Source of the DNA: Nocardioidaceae bacterium
GTDB taxonomy: Bacteria > Actinomycetota > Actinomycetes > Propionibacteriales > Nocardioidaceae
Length of the DNA stretch: 40,045 nt
Assembly (NCBI GenBank): GCA_013695785.1
Contig: JACCZT010000034.1
Location: 1 to 40,045 of the forward strand
Direction of reading: 5' to 3'
Position numbers and translations under genes: made by a program. The notes beneath the pieces were generated by a model, which searched no databases, was not told where the DNA came from, and saw nothing but the letters and a program-made list of their open reading frames with translations. Positions 9,103 to 17,870 of this stretch are shown piece by piece (within the stretch, counting starts at the first letter, position 1; every line of letters begins with the position of its first letter).

Positions 9103-10287
9103 TCAGTCGAAGAGCTGGGGACGGTTGATGTAGCGGCCGACCGGGATGAGCGGCAAGGCGAGCACGGCCAGGACGGTCACCGGCACCGCCCACGAGCCGG
9201 TGACGTCCTGCAACAGACCGGCGCCGAACGGTCCGATCGCGGCCATGAGGTAACCGACCCCTTGCACGAAGCTGGACAGGGCCGCGGTGCCGCCGGGGGT
9301 ACGCGAACGCTGCCCGAGCATCGTCATCACCCAGGAGAACGATGCGCCGCCGAGACCGAGCAGCAGCGCCCACAGCCACGGTGCCGTGGTAGCGAACAGC
9401 AGTACTCCGACCCAGCCGGCGGCGGTGGTGATCCCGAAGATCCATGGCAGGACGGGGCGCGCACCCACGCGGCGCATGATCGCGGGGAGGGCGAGGGTCG
9501 TCGGGATGCCGACGCCGCTGACGATCGTCTGCATCAACGCGGCCGTGCCCGGAGTGAGTCCGGCGGCGGTGTAGATCTCTGGCAGCCAGCCGAATTGTGT
9601 GTACGCCTGCGCCGACTGCAGCGCGAAGAAGAGTGCCATCGCCCATGCCAACCGCGAGCGCATCGTCTGCCGCAGGGTGACCGCCGACGGATCAGTCGTC
9701 GCAACTCGTACGTCGTGGCGCAGCAGGAACAGCCACGGCAGCAACGTGATGCCGGCGACGACTCCCCAGGCGAGCAAGCCGCCGCGCCAGCCGCCGGTGA
9801 CGTCGGACAACGGCACGGTCACCGCCGAGGACAAGGTCGCGCCGGTCAAGATGGCGGCGGTGTAGAAGGCGCTGACCGTCGGCACATGGCTCGGGAAGTG
9901 TCGCTTGACGAGCGCGGGCAGGATCACGTTGCCGGTCGCCGCGCCGGCGAGGGCGAAGCCCGACGCCAGGTTGAACAGCGTCGGCGAGGACGTCATCACG
10001 CGCAGGACCAGCCCCGTCGCGATGACGAGCAACGAGAGCGCCGCCGTACGGTGCAGGCCGATGCCGCGGACGACTCCACCCGCGGTGCTGCCGAACACCG
10101 CGAAGCACAACACCGGCAGCGTCGTGACGACACCTCCGACCGTCGCGGACATGCCGAGGTCGGCACGGACGGCGGCCAGCACCACACCGACGCTTCCGAC
10201 GGCGGCACGCAGGTTGAGGGCGAGAAGTATCAGGGCGACCAGGACGAACACTCGCGCGGCACGGGACTCGGGGCGGGCGTTGGACAC
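9103..10287 (-). CDS. MFS transporter, CynX/NimT-like
   Basis: Major facilitator protein of 394 residues from GTG 10287. The track ORF begins at 10347, but that would overlap the divergent DUF2344 gene. GTG 10287 has a -10-like box 6 nt upstream. About twelve hydrophobic helices begin with FVLVALILLALNLRAAVGS, and the N-terminal asparagine-rich helix (LNLRAAV) is typical of the CynX/NimT branch. Members transport cyanate, 2-nitroimidazole or unknown small solutes; the substrate is unknown here. It lies on the minus strand between plus-strand genes and separates radical SAM/GNAT from DUF2344, so it looks inserted. Confidence 0.85.
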   Translation of the reverse strand: MSNARPESRAARVFVLVALILLALNLRAAVGSVGVVLAAVRADLGMSATVGGVVTTLPVLCFAVFGSTAGGVVRGIGLHRTAALSLLVIATGLVLRVMTSSPTLFNLASGFALAGAATGNVILPALVKRHFPSHVPTVSAFYTAAILTGATLSSAVTVPLSDVTGGWRGGLLAWGVVAGITLLPWLFLLRHDVRVATTDPSAVTLRQTMRSRLAWAMALFFALQSAQAYTQFGWLPEIYTAAGLTPGTAALMQTIVSGVGIPTTLALPAIMRRVGARPVLPWIFGITTAAGWVGVLLFATTAPWLWALLLGLGGASFSWVMTMLGQRSRTPGGTAALSSFVQGVGYLMAAIGPFGAGLLQDVTGSWAVPVTVLAVLALPLIPVGRYINRPQLFD

Positions 10288-10293
10288 CGCCCC

Positions 10294-10299
10294 ATCCTG
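10294..10299 (-). promoter_or_regulatory. Weak leaderless promoter candidate of the MFS gene (-10 CAGGAT)
   Basis: On the minus strand CAGGAT is followed by 6 nt and then GTG at 10287. The first base departs from TAnnnT, so this is a weaker candidate than the others. Confidence 0.35.
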
Positions 10300-10309
10300 C
10301 ACCGACCGG

Positions 10310-10315
10310 TAACCT
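10310..10315 (+). promoter_or_regulatory. Putative leaderless promoter of the DUF2344 gene (-10 TAACCT)
   Basis: TAACCT lies 6 nt before GTG 10322. The box is only 10 nt from the opposing MFS -10 box, so the two promoters overlap head to head. Confidence 0.5.
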
Positions 10316-10321
10316 GCGTCC

Positions 10322-11080
10322 GTGCCACCACCTGAAGAGGTCCCCAATCCGCAGCTGCCGATCGTGCAGCGACTGCGGATCCGCTACGCCAAGCGCGGGC
10401 GGCTGCGGTTCACCAGCCACCGCGACTTCGCCCGCGCCTTCGAACGTGCCGTACGCCGCGCCGGCGTCCCCATCGCCTTCTCCTCCGGCTACTCGCCCCA
10501 CCCCAAGATCTCCTACGCTGGTGCGTCGCCGACGGGAGCGTCGAGCGAGGCGGAGTACCTCGAGATCGCGGTCACCCGCAGGTGCGAGCCCGCGCGGGTC
10601 CGGGACGCCCTCGACGCCGCGCTGCCCGACGGCCTCGATCTGCTCGAGATCGTGGTGGGTGACCCTGAGCGCGGCTCGCTCGCTGACCGCCTCGATGCCA
10701 GCGAGTGGCAGATTCGGCTGCCCGGCGTCGAGCCGGCAGAAGCGGCAGCGGCCGTCGACGCGTTCCTTGCCGCCCGCGAGGTCGAGGTCGAGCGCATGAC
10801 CAAGAAGGGAGTGCGCACCTTCGACTGTCGCGCGGCCGTGGCGAGCCTCTCTGCCACGTCCGATGCGGATCCTGACCAACCGTGTGCGATACTCGTCATG
10901 GTTGTACGGCATGCAACACCCGCTGTGCGACCCGACGATGTTCTCGCCGGACTCCGTGCGATCGCGGGGCTCGTGCCACCGGTTTGGCCACACGCGAACC
11001 GCGCGGCACAGGGGCCCCTCGACGAACGAACCGGCACGGTCGGCGATCCGTTCGTTCTCGACCGCGACGCGTCGCGCTAG
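10322..11080 (+). CDS. DUF2344/TIGR03936 family protein
   Basis: 252 residues from GTG 10322. The N-terminal half has the family pattern RIRYAKRGRLRFTSHRDFAR, then FSSGYSPHPKISYA and a serine/glutamate-rich stretch (TGASSEAEYLEI). The C-terminal end carries PPVWPHANRAAQGPLDE, also typical of actinobacterial members. The family is usually found fused or next to TIGR03960 radical SAM proteins and upstream of RNase E. That suggests a role in RNA or ribosome modification, but this is inference. Here rne follows after a 203-nt leader, keeping the usual order. A short GC hairpin (11085-11101) after the stop has no T-tract. Confidence 0.9.
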   Translation: MPPPEEVPNPQLPIVQRLRIRYAKRGRLRFTSHRDFARAFERAVRRAGVPIAFSSGYSPHPKISYAGASPTGASSEAEYLEIAVTRRCEPARVRDALDAALPDGLDLLEIVVGDPERGSLADRLDASEWQIRLPGVEPAEAAAAVDAFLAAREVEVERMTKKGVRTFDCRAAVASLSATSDADPDQPCAILVMVVRHATPAVRPDDVLAGLRAIAGLVPPVWPHANRAAQGPLDERTGTVGDPFVLDRDASR

Positions 11081-11283
11081 CAGCGCCCCACCGGGCGGGG
11101 CCGGCGTGCACGCTGACCGCGGCAGTGCGAGGGAGAGCCGTGACAGGCCGGCAACCATGGAGGACGTCGCCGAAGCCCGATCATCTCGGGCTCCACCGCA
11201 GGCTTCAGTTCGGCGCAACCCACCGAACGACAGACACGGCCCCGCGCGACTCAGCATGATCGCGCCAGGGCGAAGGAGAGCTG
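11081..11283 (+). promoter_or_regulatory. Leader region of rne with hairpin and Shine-Dalgarno site
   Basis: This 203-nt stretch has no supported gene. It contains a GCCCC/GGGGC mini-hairpin at 11085-11101, a perfect 7-bp stem AGCCCGA/TCGGGCT with a 5-nt loop at 11174-11192, and a strong Shine-Dalgarno AAGGAG at 11273-11278 serving the ATG at 11284. In E. coli the rne leader mediates autoregulation by RNase E. A similar role here is only a possibility. Confidence 0.4.
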
Positions 11284-14067
11284 ATGCTCGACGACACCGA
11301 CACACCCAAGAACGCCACCACCACCGGACGCACCCGCCGGCGCGCGGTCTCCCGCCCGTCCGGCCCACCCGCCGAACCCCCGGCTGCCGCCGCTGAGGCA
11401 ACACCGGACGCGAGCGGGCATGACACCGACGCACCGACATCCACCGCACCGGACGCGAGCGGGCATGACACCGACGCACCGACATCCACCGCCAAGAAGG
11501 CCCCGGCGAAGAAGACCGCCGCGAAGAGGTCGACCGCCAAGAAGTCAGTAGCCAAGACGTCGGTGGCCGCGACACCTGACGAGCCGGCCGCCGAGGTCAA
11601 GACCGAGAGCGCGGCCGAGCCAGCCACAGACACAGACACACCGGCCCGCAAGAAGCCGGCGCGCAGGCCCGCCAAGCAGGCTCCCGCCGTCTTCTCGGGC
11701 ATGGACGACGACCCTGAGTCCACGGTCGGGACGACGCCTCGGCGTCGAGCCAAGAAGGCGACCGCCGCAGCAGATGGCCCAGACGAGCTGGCAGCTGCTT
11801 CGCCTGAGGCGCCGGCGACGTTCGTCGCACCGCTGTTCCAGGCGCCGGACTCGAGCAAGGCCGCAGCGCGCAAGCCGGCCAAGAAGGCCGCCCAGCCAAG
11901 TCTCGCGCCGGCCGCCGATGACGACGCCGACAGGCCCCCCACCGACGTGGAACAGAGCGACGACGCCGACGACACCGATGAGGACGGTGCTCCGCGTCGT
12001 CGTCGTCGCCGCGGTGGACGACGCCGTCGCAAGAGCGGAGCCGACGGCGAGTCACTCGACGAGGCCTCGGACGACGTGGCCGTACCCGCTGACGGAGCCG
12101 ACGGAGCCGCTGCCGCGAGCGCGGCCGACAGCGGCGAGGAGGACGGCGGGCAGGACGACGCCGAAGACCCCGAGGACGCCGAAGGTGGCGGCAGCACGAC
12201 TCGTCGCCGTCGTCGTCGCCGCCGCCGCGGCGAGGGTGACGACCTGTCGTCGGACGACGCGCCCAACACCGTCGTACGCATCCGCGAACCCCGCAACGCC
12301 GCGGACGAGATCACCAGCGTCTCGGGCTCGACCCGCCTCGAGGCCAAGAAGCAGCGTCGCCGTGAGGGACGCGAAGCCGGCCGTCGTCGCGCACCGATCG
12401 TCTCTGAGTCTGAGTTCCTGGCCAGACGAGAGTCGGTCAAGCGCGAGATGGTCATCCGTCAGAGGTCGGACCTCACCCAGATCGCGGTGGTGGAAGATGA
12501 CGTGCTGGTCGAGCACTACGTCGCGCGGGAGTCGCAGACGTCGCTGATCGGCAACGTCTACCTCGGCCGCGTCCAGAACGTCCTGCCGAGCATGGAGGCG
12601 GCGTTCGTCGACATCGGCAAGGGTCGCAACGCCGTCCTGTACGCCGGAGAGGTCGACTGGAACGCCCTCGGGAACGGCAAGCAGCGCAAGATCGAGGAGG
12701 TCCTGAAGTCGGGCCAGACGGTCCTGGTCCAGGTGACCAAGGATCCGATCGGGCACAAGGGCGCGCGCCTGACCAGTCAGGTCAGCCTCGCCGGACGCTT
12801 CCTCGTCTACGTGCCGGCTGGCCAGACCAGTGGCATCTCCCGCAAGCTTCCCGACGGCGAGCGCAACCGTTTGAAGGGTCTTCTCAAGGATGTCCTGCCC
12901 GAGGACGCCGGCGTCATCATCCGTACCGCCGCTGAGGGAGCGACCGAGGAGCAGCTGACCCGCGACGTCAGTGCGTTGACCGCACGCTGGGACGACATCG
13001 AGCGCAAGGCCAACGACGGCAAGGCTCCGCAGCTGCTGTACGGCGAGCCGGACCTGATGATCAAGGTGGTCCGCGACCTGTTCAACGAGGACTTCGCCCG
13101 CCTCGTCGTCGAGGGTGACGACGCCTGGGACATGATCGAGGGGTACGTCGGCCACGTCGCACCTGACCTCGCCGACCGACTGCAGCGGTGGGGCGCCAGC
13201 GAACCCAAGAACACGTTCGAGGCGTATCGGATCGACGAGCAGATCGCGAAGGGCATGGACCGCAAGGTCTGGCTGCCGTCGGGCGGATCCTTGGTCATCG
13301 ACCGCACCGAGGCCATGACCGTCGTCGACGTCAACACCGGCAAGTTCACCGGATCCGGCGGCAACCTGGAGGAGACGGTCACCAAGAACAACCTCGAGGC
13401 GGCCGAGGAGATCGTGCGCCAGCTACGGCTGCGTGACATCGGCGGCATCATCGTCATCGACTTCATCGACATGGTTCTGGAGAACAACCGCGACCTCGTC
13501 CTGCGCCGGCTCGTCGAGTGCCTGGGCCGTGACCGTACGCGACACCAGGTCGCGGAGGTGACGTCGCTCGGGCTCGTCCAGATGACGCGCAAGCGGATCG
13601 GTACCGGCCTGCTGGAGGCGTTCAGCGAACCCTGTGCGCACTGCCACGGTCGTGGGCTCACCGTCCACGACCAGCCGGTCGAGCCGCACAGTCACGACGA
13701 CTCTGCCGGCCGCGGCACCCGGCGTCGCGGCGGTAGGGGTGGGGACAACCTGGCCGGCGGCGGCGGCAACAGCCGAGGCCGCGGCGAGCGCACTCCCGAA
13801 CCGGCTCCCCAACCGGCGCCCGAGCCAGTGTCCGAAGCCTCGCCTTCCGCGCCAGAGCCGGCGTCTGCCTCGACCGAGCCGGCGCCGACAACGCCGCCAC
13901 GACCGGCGATGCAACCCGCTACCACGCCGACCGCGACGACCCCACAGGCGACCAGCCCCCAACCGCCTCGTCGGCGCAGTGCTCGTCGCCCGGCCGGTGC
14001 GGCCACCGTCGCTGATGCGCCGCAGGCACCGGATTCCGTTTTGACCAGCGAGGGCCAGGCTCCGTAG
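11284..14067 (+). CDS. rne: Ribonuclease E/G
   Basis: 927 residues, with an actinobacterial layout in which low-complexity extensions flank the catalytic core. Residues 1-380 are Ala/Lys/Asp-rich with histone-like runs (KKAPAKKTAAKRSTAKK) and arginine blocks. The S1 domain (IGNVYLGRVQNVLPSMEAAF) starts near residue 420. The DNase I-like core has the two metal-binding aspartates in MTVVDVNTGKFTG and GGIIVIDFIDM. The zinc-link cysteines are CAHC (SEPCAHCHGRG). A Pro/Ala/Gly-rich tail follows. It cuts single-stranded RNA in mRNA decay and rRNA/tRNA processing, usually as a tetramer. A strong SD (AAGGAG) precedes the ATG. Its stop codon lies inside the rplU -10 box. Confidence 0.97.
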   Translation: MLDDTDTPKNATTTGRTRRRAVSRPSGPPAEPPAAAAEATPDASGHDTDAPTSTAPDASGHDTDAPTSTAKKAPAKKTAAKRSTAKKSVAKTSVAATPDEPAAEVKTESAAEPATDTDTPARKKPARRPAKQAPAVFSGMDDDPESTVGTTPRRRAKKATAAADGPDELAAASPEAPATFVAPLFQAPDSSKAAARKPAKKAAQPSLAPAADDDADRPPTDVEQSDDADDTDEDGAPRRRRRRGGRRRRKSGADGESLDEASDDVAVPADGADGAAAASAADSGEEDGGQDDAEDPEDAEGGGSTTRRRRRRRRRGEGDDLSSDDAPNTVVRIREPRNAADEITSVSGSTRLEAKKQRRREGREAGRRRAPIVSESEFLARRESVKREMVIRQRSDLTQIAVVEDDVLVEHYVARESQTSLIGNVYLGRVQNVLPSMEAAFVDIGKGRNAVLYAGEVDWNALGNGKQRKIEEVLKSGQTVLVQVTKDPIGHKGARLTSQVSLAGRFLVYVPAGQTSGISRKLPDGERNRLKGLLKDVLPEDAGVIIRTAAEGATEEQLTRDVSALTARWDDIERKANDGKAPQLLYGEPDLMIKVVRDLFNEDFARLVVEGDDAWDMIEGYVGHVAPDLADRLQRWGASEPKNTFEAYRIDEQIAKGMDRKVWLPSGGSLVIDRTEAMTVVDVNTGKFTGSGGNLEETVTKNNLEAAEEIVRQLRLRDIGGIIVIDFIDMVLENNRDLVLRRLVECLGRDRTRHQVAEVTSLGLVQMTRKRIGTGLLEAFSEPCAHCHGRGLTVHDQPVEPHSHDDSAGRGTRRRGGRGGDNLAGGGGNSRGRGERTPEPAPQPAPEPVSEASPSAPEPASASTEPAPTTPPRPAMQPATTPTATTPQATSPQPPRRRSARRPAGAATVADAPQAPDSVLTSEGQAP
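11404..11493 (+). repeat. 45-bp tandem duplication within rne
   Basis: Two adjacent copies (11404-11448 and 11449-11493) match at 44 of 45 bases and encode PDASGHDTDAPTSTA twice. The reading frame is kept, and it lies in the disordered N-terminal extension. This is a likely slippage or recombination hotspot. Confidence 0.9.
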
Positions 14068-14070
14068 ACT
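14041..14070 (+). promoter_or_regulatory. Promoter of rplU-rpmA inside the 3' end of rne
   Basis: TTGACC (14041-14046), an 18-nt spacer and TAGACT (14065-14070) form a near-consensus housekeeping promoter. The rne stop codon TAG is the first half of the -10 box. The transcription start would be near 14077, leaving a leader of about 84 nt before rplU, with a 6-bp hairpin at 14082-14096. Confidence 0.65.
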
Positions 14071-14160
14071 GGCTCTTCGGTGTGTGCCTCGCACGCCGTC
14101 ATTCGCCCCGCACAAGGCGCGTCCGCAGACGCCGCCTGACCAACAGGAAGTGAGTCCGCG

Positions 14161-14469
14161 GTGTACGCGATCGTGCGCAGTGGCGCCAAGCAGCAGAAGG
14201 TCGTCGTCGGCGACGTCATCGAGATCGACAAGGTGTCCACGCCGGCCGGCGAGTCCATGCAGCTTCCCGCGGTCCTGCTCGTCGACGGCGACACCGTGAC
14301 CTCCGATGCACCCTCGCTGGCCAAGGTGTCGGTGACGGCGGAAGTCGTGGGCGCGTCCAAAGGTCCCAAGATCCGCATCCAGAAGTTCAAGAACAAGACT
14401 GGTTACAAGAAGCGCCAAGGGCACCGCCAGCACTACACCCAGGTGAGAGTCACCGGCATCAACGCGTGA
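14161..14469 (+). CDS. rplU: Large ribosomal subunit protein bL21
   Basis: 102 residues, normal length. GTG start at 14161 ([18 protein letters not shown]), preceded by AGGAAG 10 nt upstream. The C-terminal L21 signature is intact ([24 protein letters not shown]). It binds 23S rRNA in the large subunit. It is followed 27 nt later by rpmA, the standard L21-L27 pair, and shares the promoter inside the end of rne. Confidence 0.98.
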   Translation: MYAIVRSGAKQQKVVVGDVIEIDKVSTPAGESMQLPAVLLVDGDTVTSDAPSLAKVSVTAEVVGASKGPKIRIQKFKNKTGYKKRQGHRQHYTQVRVTGINA

Positions 14470-14496
14470 CCCGAAGACACAGGCAGGACTGAAGAC

Positions 14497-14751
14497 ATGG
14501 CACACAAAAAGGGCGCGGCCTCCACCAGGAACGGTCGCGACTCCAACTCGCAGCGCCTCGGCGTCAAGCGCTTCGGCGGCCAGCAGGTCAACGCCGGTGA
14601 GATCATCCTCCGCCAGCGCGGCACCCACTTCCACCCCGGAGCCGGCGTCGGGCGCGGCGGCGACGACACCCTCTTCGCCCTTGCCGCCGGCGCTGTCGAG
14701 TTCGGCACCCGACGCGGCCGCAAGGTCGTCAACATCGTCCCGGCCGAGTAG
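14497..14751 (+). CDS. rpmA: Large ribosomal subunit protein bL27
   Basis: 84 residues with the standard N-terminus [18 protein letters not shown] and the family signature [17 protein letters not shown]. It begins MAHKKG directly, without the cleavable extension known from Firmicutes L27. It sits near the peptidyl-transferase centre of the ribosome. It is followed 25 nt later by obgE, the common rplU-rpmA-obgE order. Confidence 0.98.
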   Translation: MAHKKGAASTRNGRDSNSQRLGVKRFGGQQVNAGEIILRQRGTHFHPGAGVGRGGDDTLFALAAGAVEFGTRRGRKVVNIVPAE

Positions 14752-14776
14752 TCAGGACGCAGTGACGAGGTAACCG

Positions 14777-16294
14777 ATGGCGATTCCGACGTTTGTCGAC
14801 CGCGTGACGTTGCACGTCTCCGGCGGCTCTGGCGGAAACGGGATCGCATCGGTGCACCGGGAGAAGTTCAAGCCGCTCGGCGGCCCCGACGGCGGCAACG
14901 GTGGGCATGGCGGCGACGTGACCTTGAAGGTCACAGCCGACGTCACCACCTTGATCGACTACCACCACGAGCCGCACCGTCGCGGGCAGAACGGTTCACA
15001 CGGCAGCGGCGGCCACCGCAACGGCGCCCATGGCGACTCGCTCGTCTTGGCTGTGCCCGACGGCACCCTCGTCCGGGGTAGCTCCGGCGAGATCCTCGCC
15101 GACCTGGTCGGGTCAGGCACCGAGCTCGTGATCGCCGCCGGTGGCCACGGCGGCCTCGGCAATGCCGCCCTGGCCTCCAGCAAGCGCAAGGCTCCCGGCT
15201 TCGCCCTCAAGGGTGAGCCGGGCGACGAGCTCACGATCACGCTCGAGCTCAAGGTTGTTGCTGACATCGGCCTTGTCGGCTTCCCCAGTGCGGGCAAATC
15301 AAGCCTGATCGCCGCCCTGTCCCGGGCGCGGCCCAAGATCGCCGACTACCCGTTCACCACCCTCGTGCCCAACCTTGGTGTCGTCGTCGCCGGGTCGACC
15401 ACCTTCACGGTCGCAGACGTGCCCGGACTGATCGAGGGCGCGAGCCAGGGCAAAGGCCTCGGCCACGACTTCCTACGGCACGTCGAACGCTGCGCCGCAC
15501 TCGTGCACGTCATCGACTGCGCCACGATCGAGCCGGGACGCGATCCCGTGAGCGACCTCGACGTGATCGAGCACGAGCTGTCCGAACACGGCGGGCTCGA
15601 CGACCGCCCGCGGCTGATCGCCCTCAACAAGGTCGACGTGCCCGACGCCGCCGAGATCGCCGGGTTCGTCCGCTCCGATCTTCGAGAACGCGGGTACGAC
15701 GTCTACGACGTGTCGGCGTCGAGCCACACCGGACTGCCCGAGCTCGCATTTGCCATGGCAGCCATCGTGCGGGCCAAGCGGTCGGCGAGCCCGGTCGCGC
15801 AGACGACACGCATCGTTCTGCGTCCGCCGAGCCAGGACGCTGAGATGTTCACCATCGACAATATCGACGGGCGCTGGGTCGTCCGGGGCGAGAAGCCGCT
15901 GCGCTGGGTACGCCAGACGGACTTCAGCAACGACGAGGCGGTCGGGTTCCTCGCCGATCGGCTCGCACGGATCGGCATCGAGGACAAGCTGCTCGCGCTC
16001 GGAGCAGAAGCCGGTGACGACATCGTGATCGGCGAGGACGCCGACTCGGTCGTCTTCGACTTCGACCCACAGGTGCAAGCGGGCGCAGAGATCCTCGGCC
16101 GACGCGGTGAGGACCTACGGCTGGAGCAGAACACCCGCCGTACGACCAAGGAACGTCGCGACACGTTGGCCGAGCACCGCGAGCACGAGGCGCTGGCCCG
16201 GGCTGCCCGCACGTCAGGCAAGGACCCGGCCGTCCCGCCGGCTCCGGCCGGTGCGGCGCCTGCGGGGGAGTTCTCCGACTTCGAGGAAGCCTAG
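14777..16294 (+). CDS. obgE: GTPase Obg
   Basis: 505 residues. Ribosome-assembly and stress GTPase with three domains. The glycine-rich Obg fold covers about 1-158 ([16 protein letters not shown]). The G domain has the P-loop GFPSAGKSS from G168, switch [12 protein letters not shown]3 [12 protein letters not shown] and G4 NKVD. The actinobacterial C-terminal OCT domain runs from about 335 to 420 ([21 protein letters not shown] in brief, with [14 protein letters not shown]). A charged, Ala/Pro-rich tail ends the protein. Start ATG 14777 follows GAGGTAACC. proB follows 8 nt after the stop, so the two are co-transcribed. Confidence 0.97.
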   Translation: MAIPTFVDRVTLHVSGGSGGNGIASVHREKFKPLGGPDGGNGGHGGDVTLKVTADVTTLIDYHHEPHRRGQNGSHGSGGHRNGAHGDSLVLAVPDGTLVRGSSGEILADLVGSGTELVIAAGGHGGLGNAALASSKRKAPGFALKGEPGDELTITLELKVVADIGLVGFPSAGKSSLIAALSRARPKIADYPFTTLVPNLGVVVAGSTTFTVADVPGLIEGASQGKGLGHDFLRHVERCAALVHVIDCATIEPGRDPVSDLDVIEHELSEHGGLDDRPRLIALNKVDVPDAAEIAGFVRSDLRERGYDVYDVSASSHTGLPELAFAMAAIVRAKRSASPVAQTTRIVLRPPSQDAEMFTIDNIDGRWVVRGEKPLRWVRQTDFSNDEAVGFLADRLARIGIEDKLLALGAEAGDDIVIGEDADSVVFDFDPQVQAGAEILGRRGEDLRLEQNTRRTTKERRDTLAEHREHEALARAARTSGKDPAVPPAPAGAAPAGEFSDFEEA

Positions 16295-16302
16295 GCAACG
16301 AC

Positions 16303-17397
16303 GTGCGCATCGTCGTCAAGGTCGGTTCGTCCTCACTGTCGACCGTGCACGGCGGACTCGACCTGGACCGGCTCGACCTGCTCGTCGAAGCGCTTGCCGG
16401 CGCACGGCGACGTGGTGATGAGGTCGTGCTGGTCAGCTCCGGTGCGATCGCCACTGGTCTCGCGCCGCTCGGTCTCTCCACCCGACCGCGCGACCTCGCC
16501 ACCCAACAGGCTGCCGCGAGCGTTGGCCAGGGCCTGCTGATCGGGCGTTACACCGAACGTCTCGCCTCGCACGGCCTTGTCGTCGGTCAGGTGCTGTTGA
16601 CCGCTGATGACGTCACCCGGCGCAATCACTACCGCAACGCCTACCAGACCCTCGCGCGCCTGCTCGAGCTCGGTGTGCTGCCTGTCGTCAACGAGAACGA
16701 CACCGTCGCCACGAGCGAGATCCGCTTCGGTGACAACGACCGGCTCGCGGCACTCGTCGCCCACCTCGTCCACGCCGACCGGCTCGTGCTGCTGTCCGAC
16801 GTCGACGGCCTCTACGACGGCGACCCCGACGCACGCGGCTCACAGCTGATCACCGACGTGCGCTCAGAAGCCGACCTCGACGGCGTCCAGATCGTCCGTG
16901 CCCGCTCCTCACATATCGGCACCGGCGGTATGGTCACCAAGCTCGAAGCGGCGCGGATCGCCACCGGCGCGGGTATCGACGTCGTGCTGGCAGCTACCCC
17001 GTCGGTCGCCACGGTGCTCACCGGCGGACGGGTCGGTACGTACTTCCACCGGACCGGCCGCCGCCGGCCGACCCGGCTGCTGTGGCTGGCGCACGCGACA
17101 CAAGGCCTAGGACAGCTGATCCTCGACGACGGCGCCGTACGCGCGTTGCAGGGGCGCAAGGCGTCGCTGCTCCCGGCCGGAGTGGTCGGCGTGCGCGGGG
17201 ACTTCAGCGCCGGTGACCCGGTCGACCTGGTGGACCGCGCCGACGTCGTCATCGCGCGGGGGTTGGTCAACTACGACAGCGGTGAGGTGCCTTCGTTGAT
17301 CGGGCGGTCGACCCGCGACCTCGCCGAGGAGCTCGGAGCGGCCTACGAGCGTGAGCTGGTCCATCGTGACGACCTCGTACTTCTGCGCCGATCCTGA
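16303..17397 (+). CDS. proB: Glutamate 5-kinase
   Basis: 364 residues from GTG 16303. It phosphorylates L-glutamate with ATP, the first step of proline synthesis. The amino-acid-kinase domain has VKVGSSSLSTVHGG, VVLVSSGAIATGL, VVNENDTVA, FGDNDRLAALVAH and GTGGMVTKLEAA. A C-terminal PUA domain follows (about 275-355, LILDDGAVRALQGRKASLLPAG). Normal length for a bidomain enzyme. Downstream one would often find proA (glutamyl-phosphate reductase), but it is absent here and must be elsewhere if the pathway is complete. Feedback inhibition by proline is known for the family. Confidence 0.97.
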   Translation: MRIVVKVGSSSLSTVHGGLDLDRLDLLVEALAGARRRGDEVVLVSSGAIATGLAPLGLSTRPRDLATQQAAASVGQGLLIGRYTERLASHGLVVGQVLLTADDVTRRNHYRNAYQTLARLLELGVLPVVNENDTVATSEIRFGDNDRLAALVAHLVHADRLVLLSDVDGLYDGDPDARGSQLITDVRSEADLDGVQIVRARSSHIGTGGMVTKLEAARIATGAGIDVVLAATPSVATVLTGGRVGTYFHRTGRRRPTRLLWLAHATQGLGQLILDDGAVRALQGRKASLLPAGVVGVRGDFSAGDPVDLVDRADVVIARGLVNYDSGEVPSLIGRSTRDLAEELGAAYERELVHRDDLVLLRRS

Positions 17398-17419
17398 CCC
17401 GGGCGCTCTTCACATCGTC

Positions 17420-17425
17420 TACCGT
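17420..17425 (+). promoter_or_regulatory. Putative -10 box (TACCGT) upstream of the 120-aa gene
   Basis: TACCGT would start transcription near 17432. That gives a ~20-nt leader containing GGAGGG as Shine-Dalgarno before the ATG at 17452, so this gene is not leaderless. Confidence 0.35.
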
Positions 17426-17451
17426 GGGGATTCAACGGCGGAGGGAAGTTG

Positions 17452-17814
17452 ATGGACCACCAGCAACGTCTCTGGCACGTGACGGTGACGGCCGCCGGCA
17501 ACGCCCGCGACCCCGAGATCGTCCGCGACGCGATGGAACGCCTCGGGCACCAGCACGCGTTCTTGCACTCGATCCGCTACGCGCACGACCGAGCAGAGAT
17601 CTGCTACTGGGAAGAGGCGCCGGAGATGCTCGACGCGGCCGCGATGGCGATGCGGGTGTGGAACGAGCATCGTGAGACCGCCGGGCTGCCCCGCTGGGAG
17701 GTGGTCGGGCTCGAGGTCCTCGAGCGCGCGACCTACCAGGCACGACAACAGCCGGCGACCCGACCCAGAGCAGTCGCCGTCGGGCTCAGCTCGCCGAGCC
17801 CCCTACCCTTCTAA
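17452..17814 (+). CDS. Conserved-looking small protein of unknown function
   Basis: 120 residues. The track ORF starts at a TTG (17449), but the ATG at 17452 is better placed after the GGAGGG ribosome site. The protein begins MDHQQRLWHVTVTAAGN and has a compact alpha/beta-looking pattern (AMERLGHQHAFLHSIRYAHDRAEICYW cut short here as LHSIRYAHDRAEICYW). A proline-rich tail ends it. No signal peptide or membrane segment is seen. I do not recognise a named domain. It sits between proB and nadD with its own promoter candidate, where proA would often be found, but it shows no reductase motif. Confidence 0.75.
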   Translation: MDHQQRLWHVTVTAAGNARDPEIVRDAMERLGHQHAFLHSIRYAHDRAEICYWEEAPEMLDAAAMAMRVWNEHRETAGLPRWEVVGLEVLERATYQARQQPATRPRAVAVGLSSPSPLPF

Positions 17815-17858
17815 CGAGCCGCTGCCGGAGCGGGCAGGTGGCCCGGTGCCGGGACGGG

Positions 17859-17864
17859 TAGATT
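17859..17864 (+). promoter_or_regulatory. Putative leaderless promoter of the 49-aa ORF and nadD operon (-10 TAGATT)
   Basis: TAGATT lies 6 nt before the ATG at 17871. The same transcript would carry nadD, rsfS and the histidine phosphatase. Confidence 0.5.
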
Positions 17865-17870
17865 GTGGCC

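Noticed and set aside
8926-10335. 469-aa plus-strand ORF over the MFS gene
   Set aside because: The translation is charged and repetitive (Gln/Arg/Asp-rich), the typical antisense pattern of a membrane protein.
10900-10921. Partial palindrome GTTGTACGGCATGCAAC within the DUF2344 gene
   Set aside because: It is imperfect, lies inside coding sequence and is explained by codons of a conserved region.
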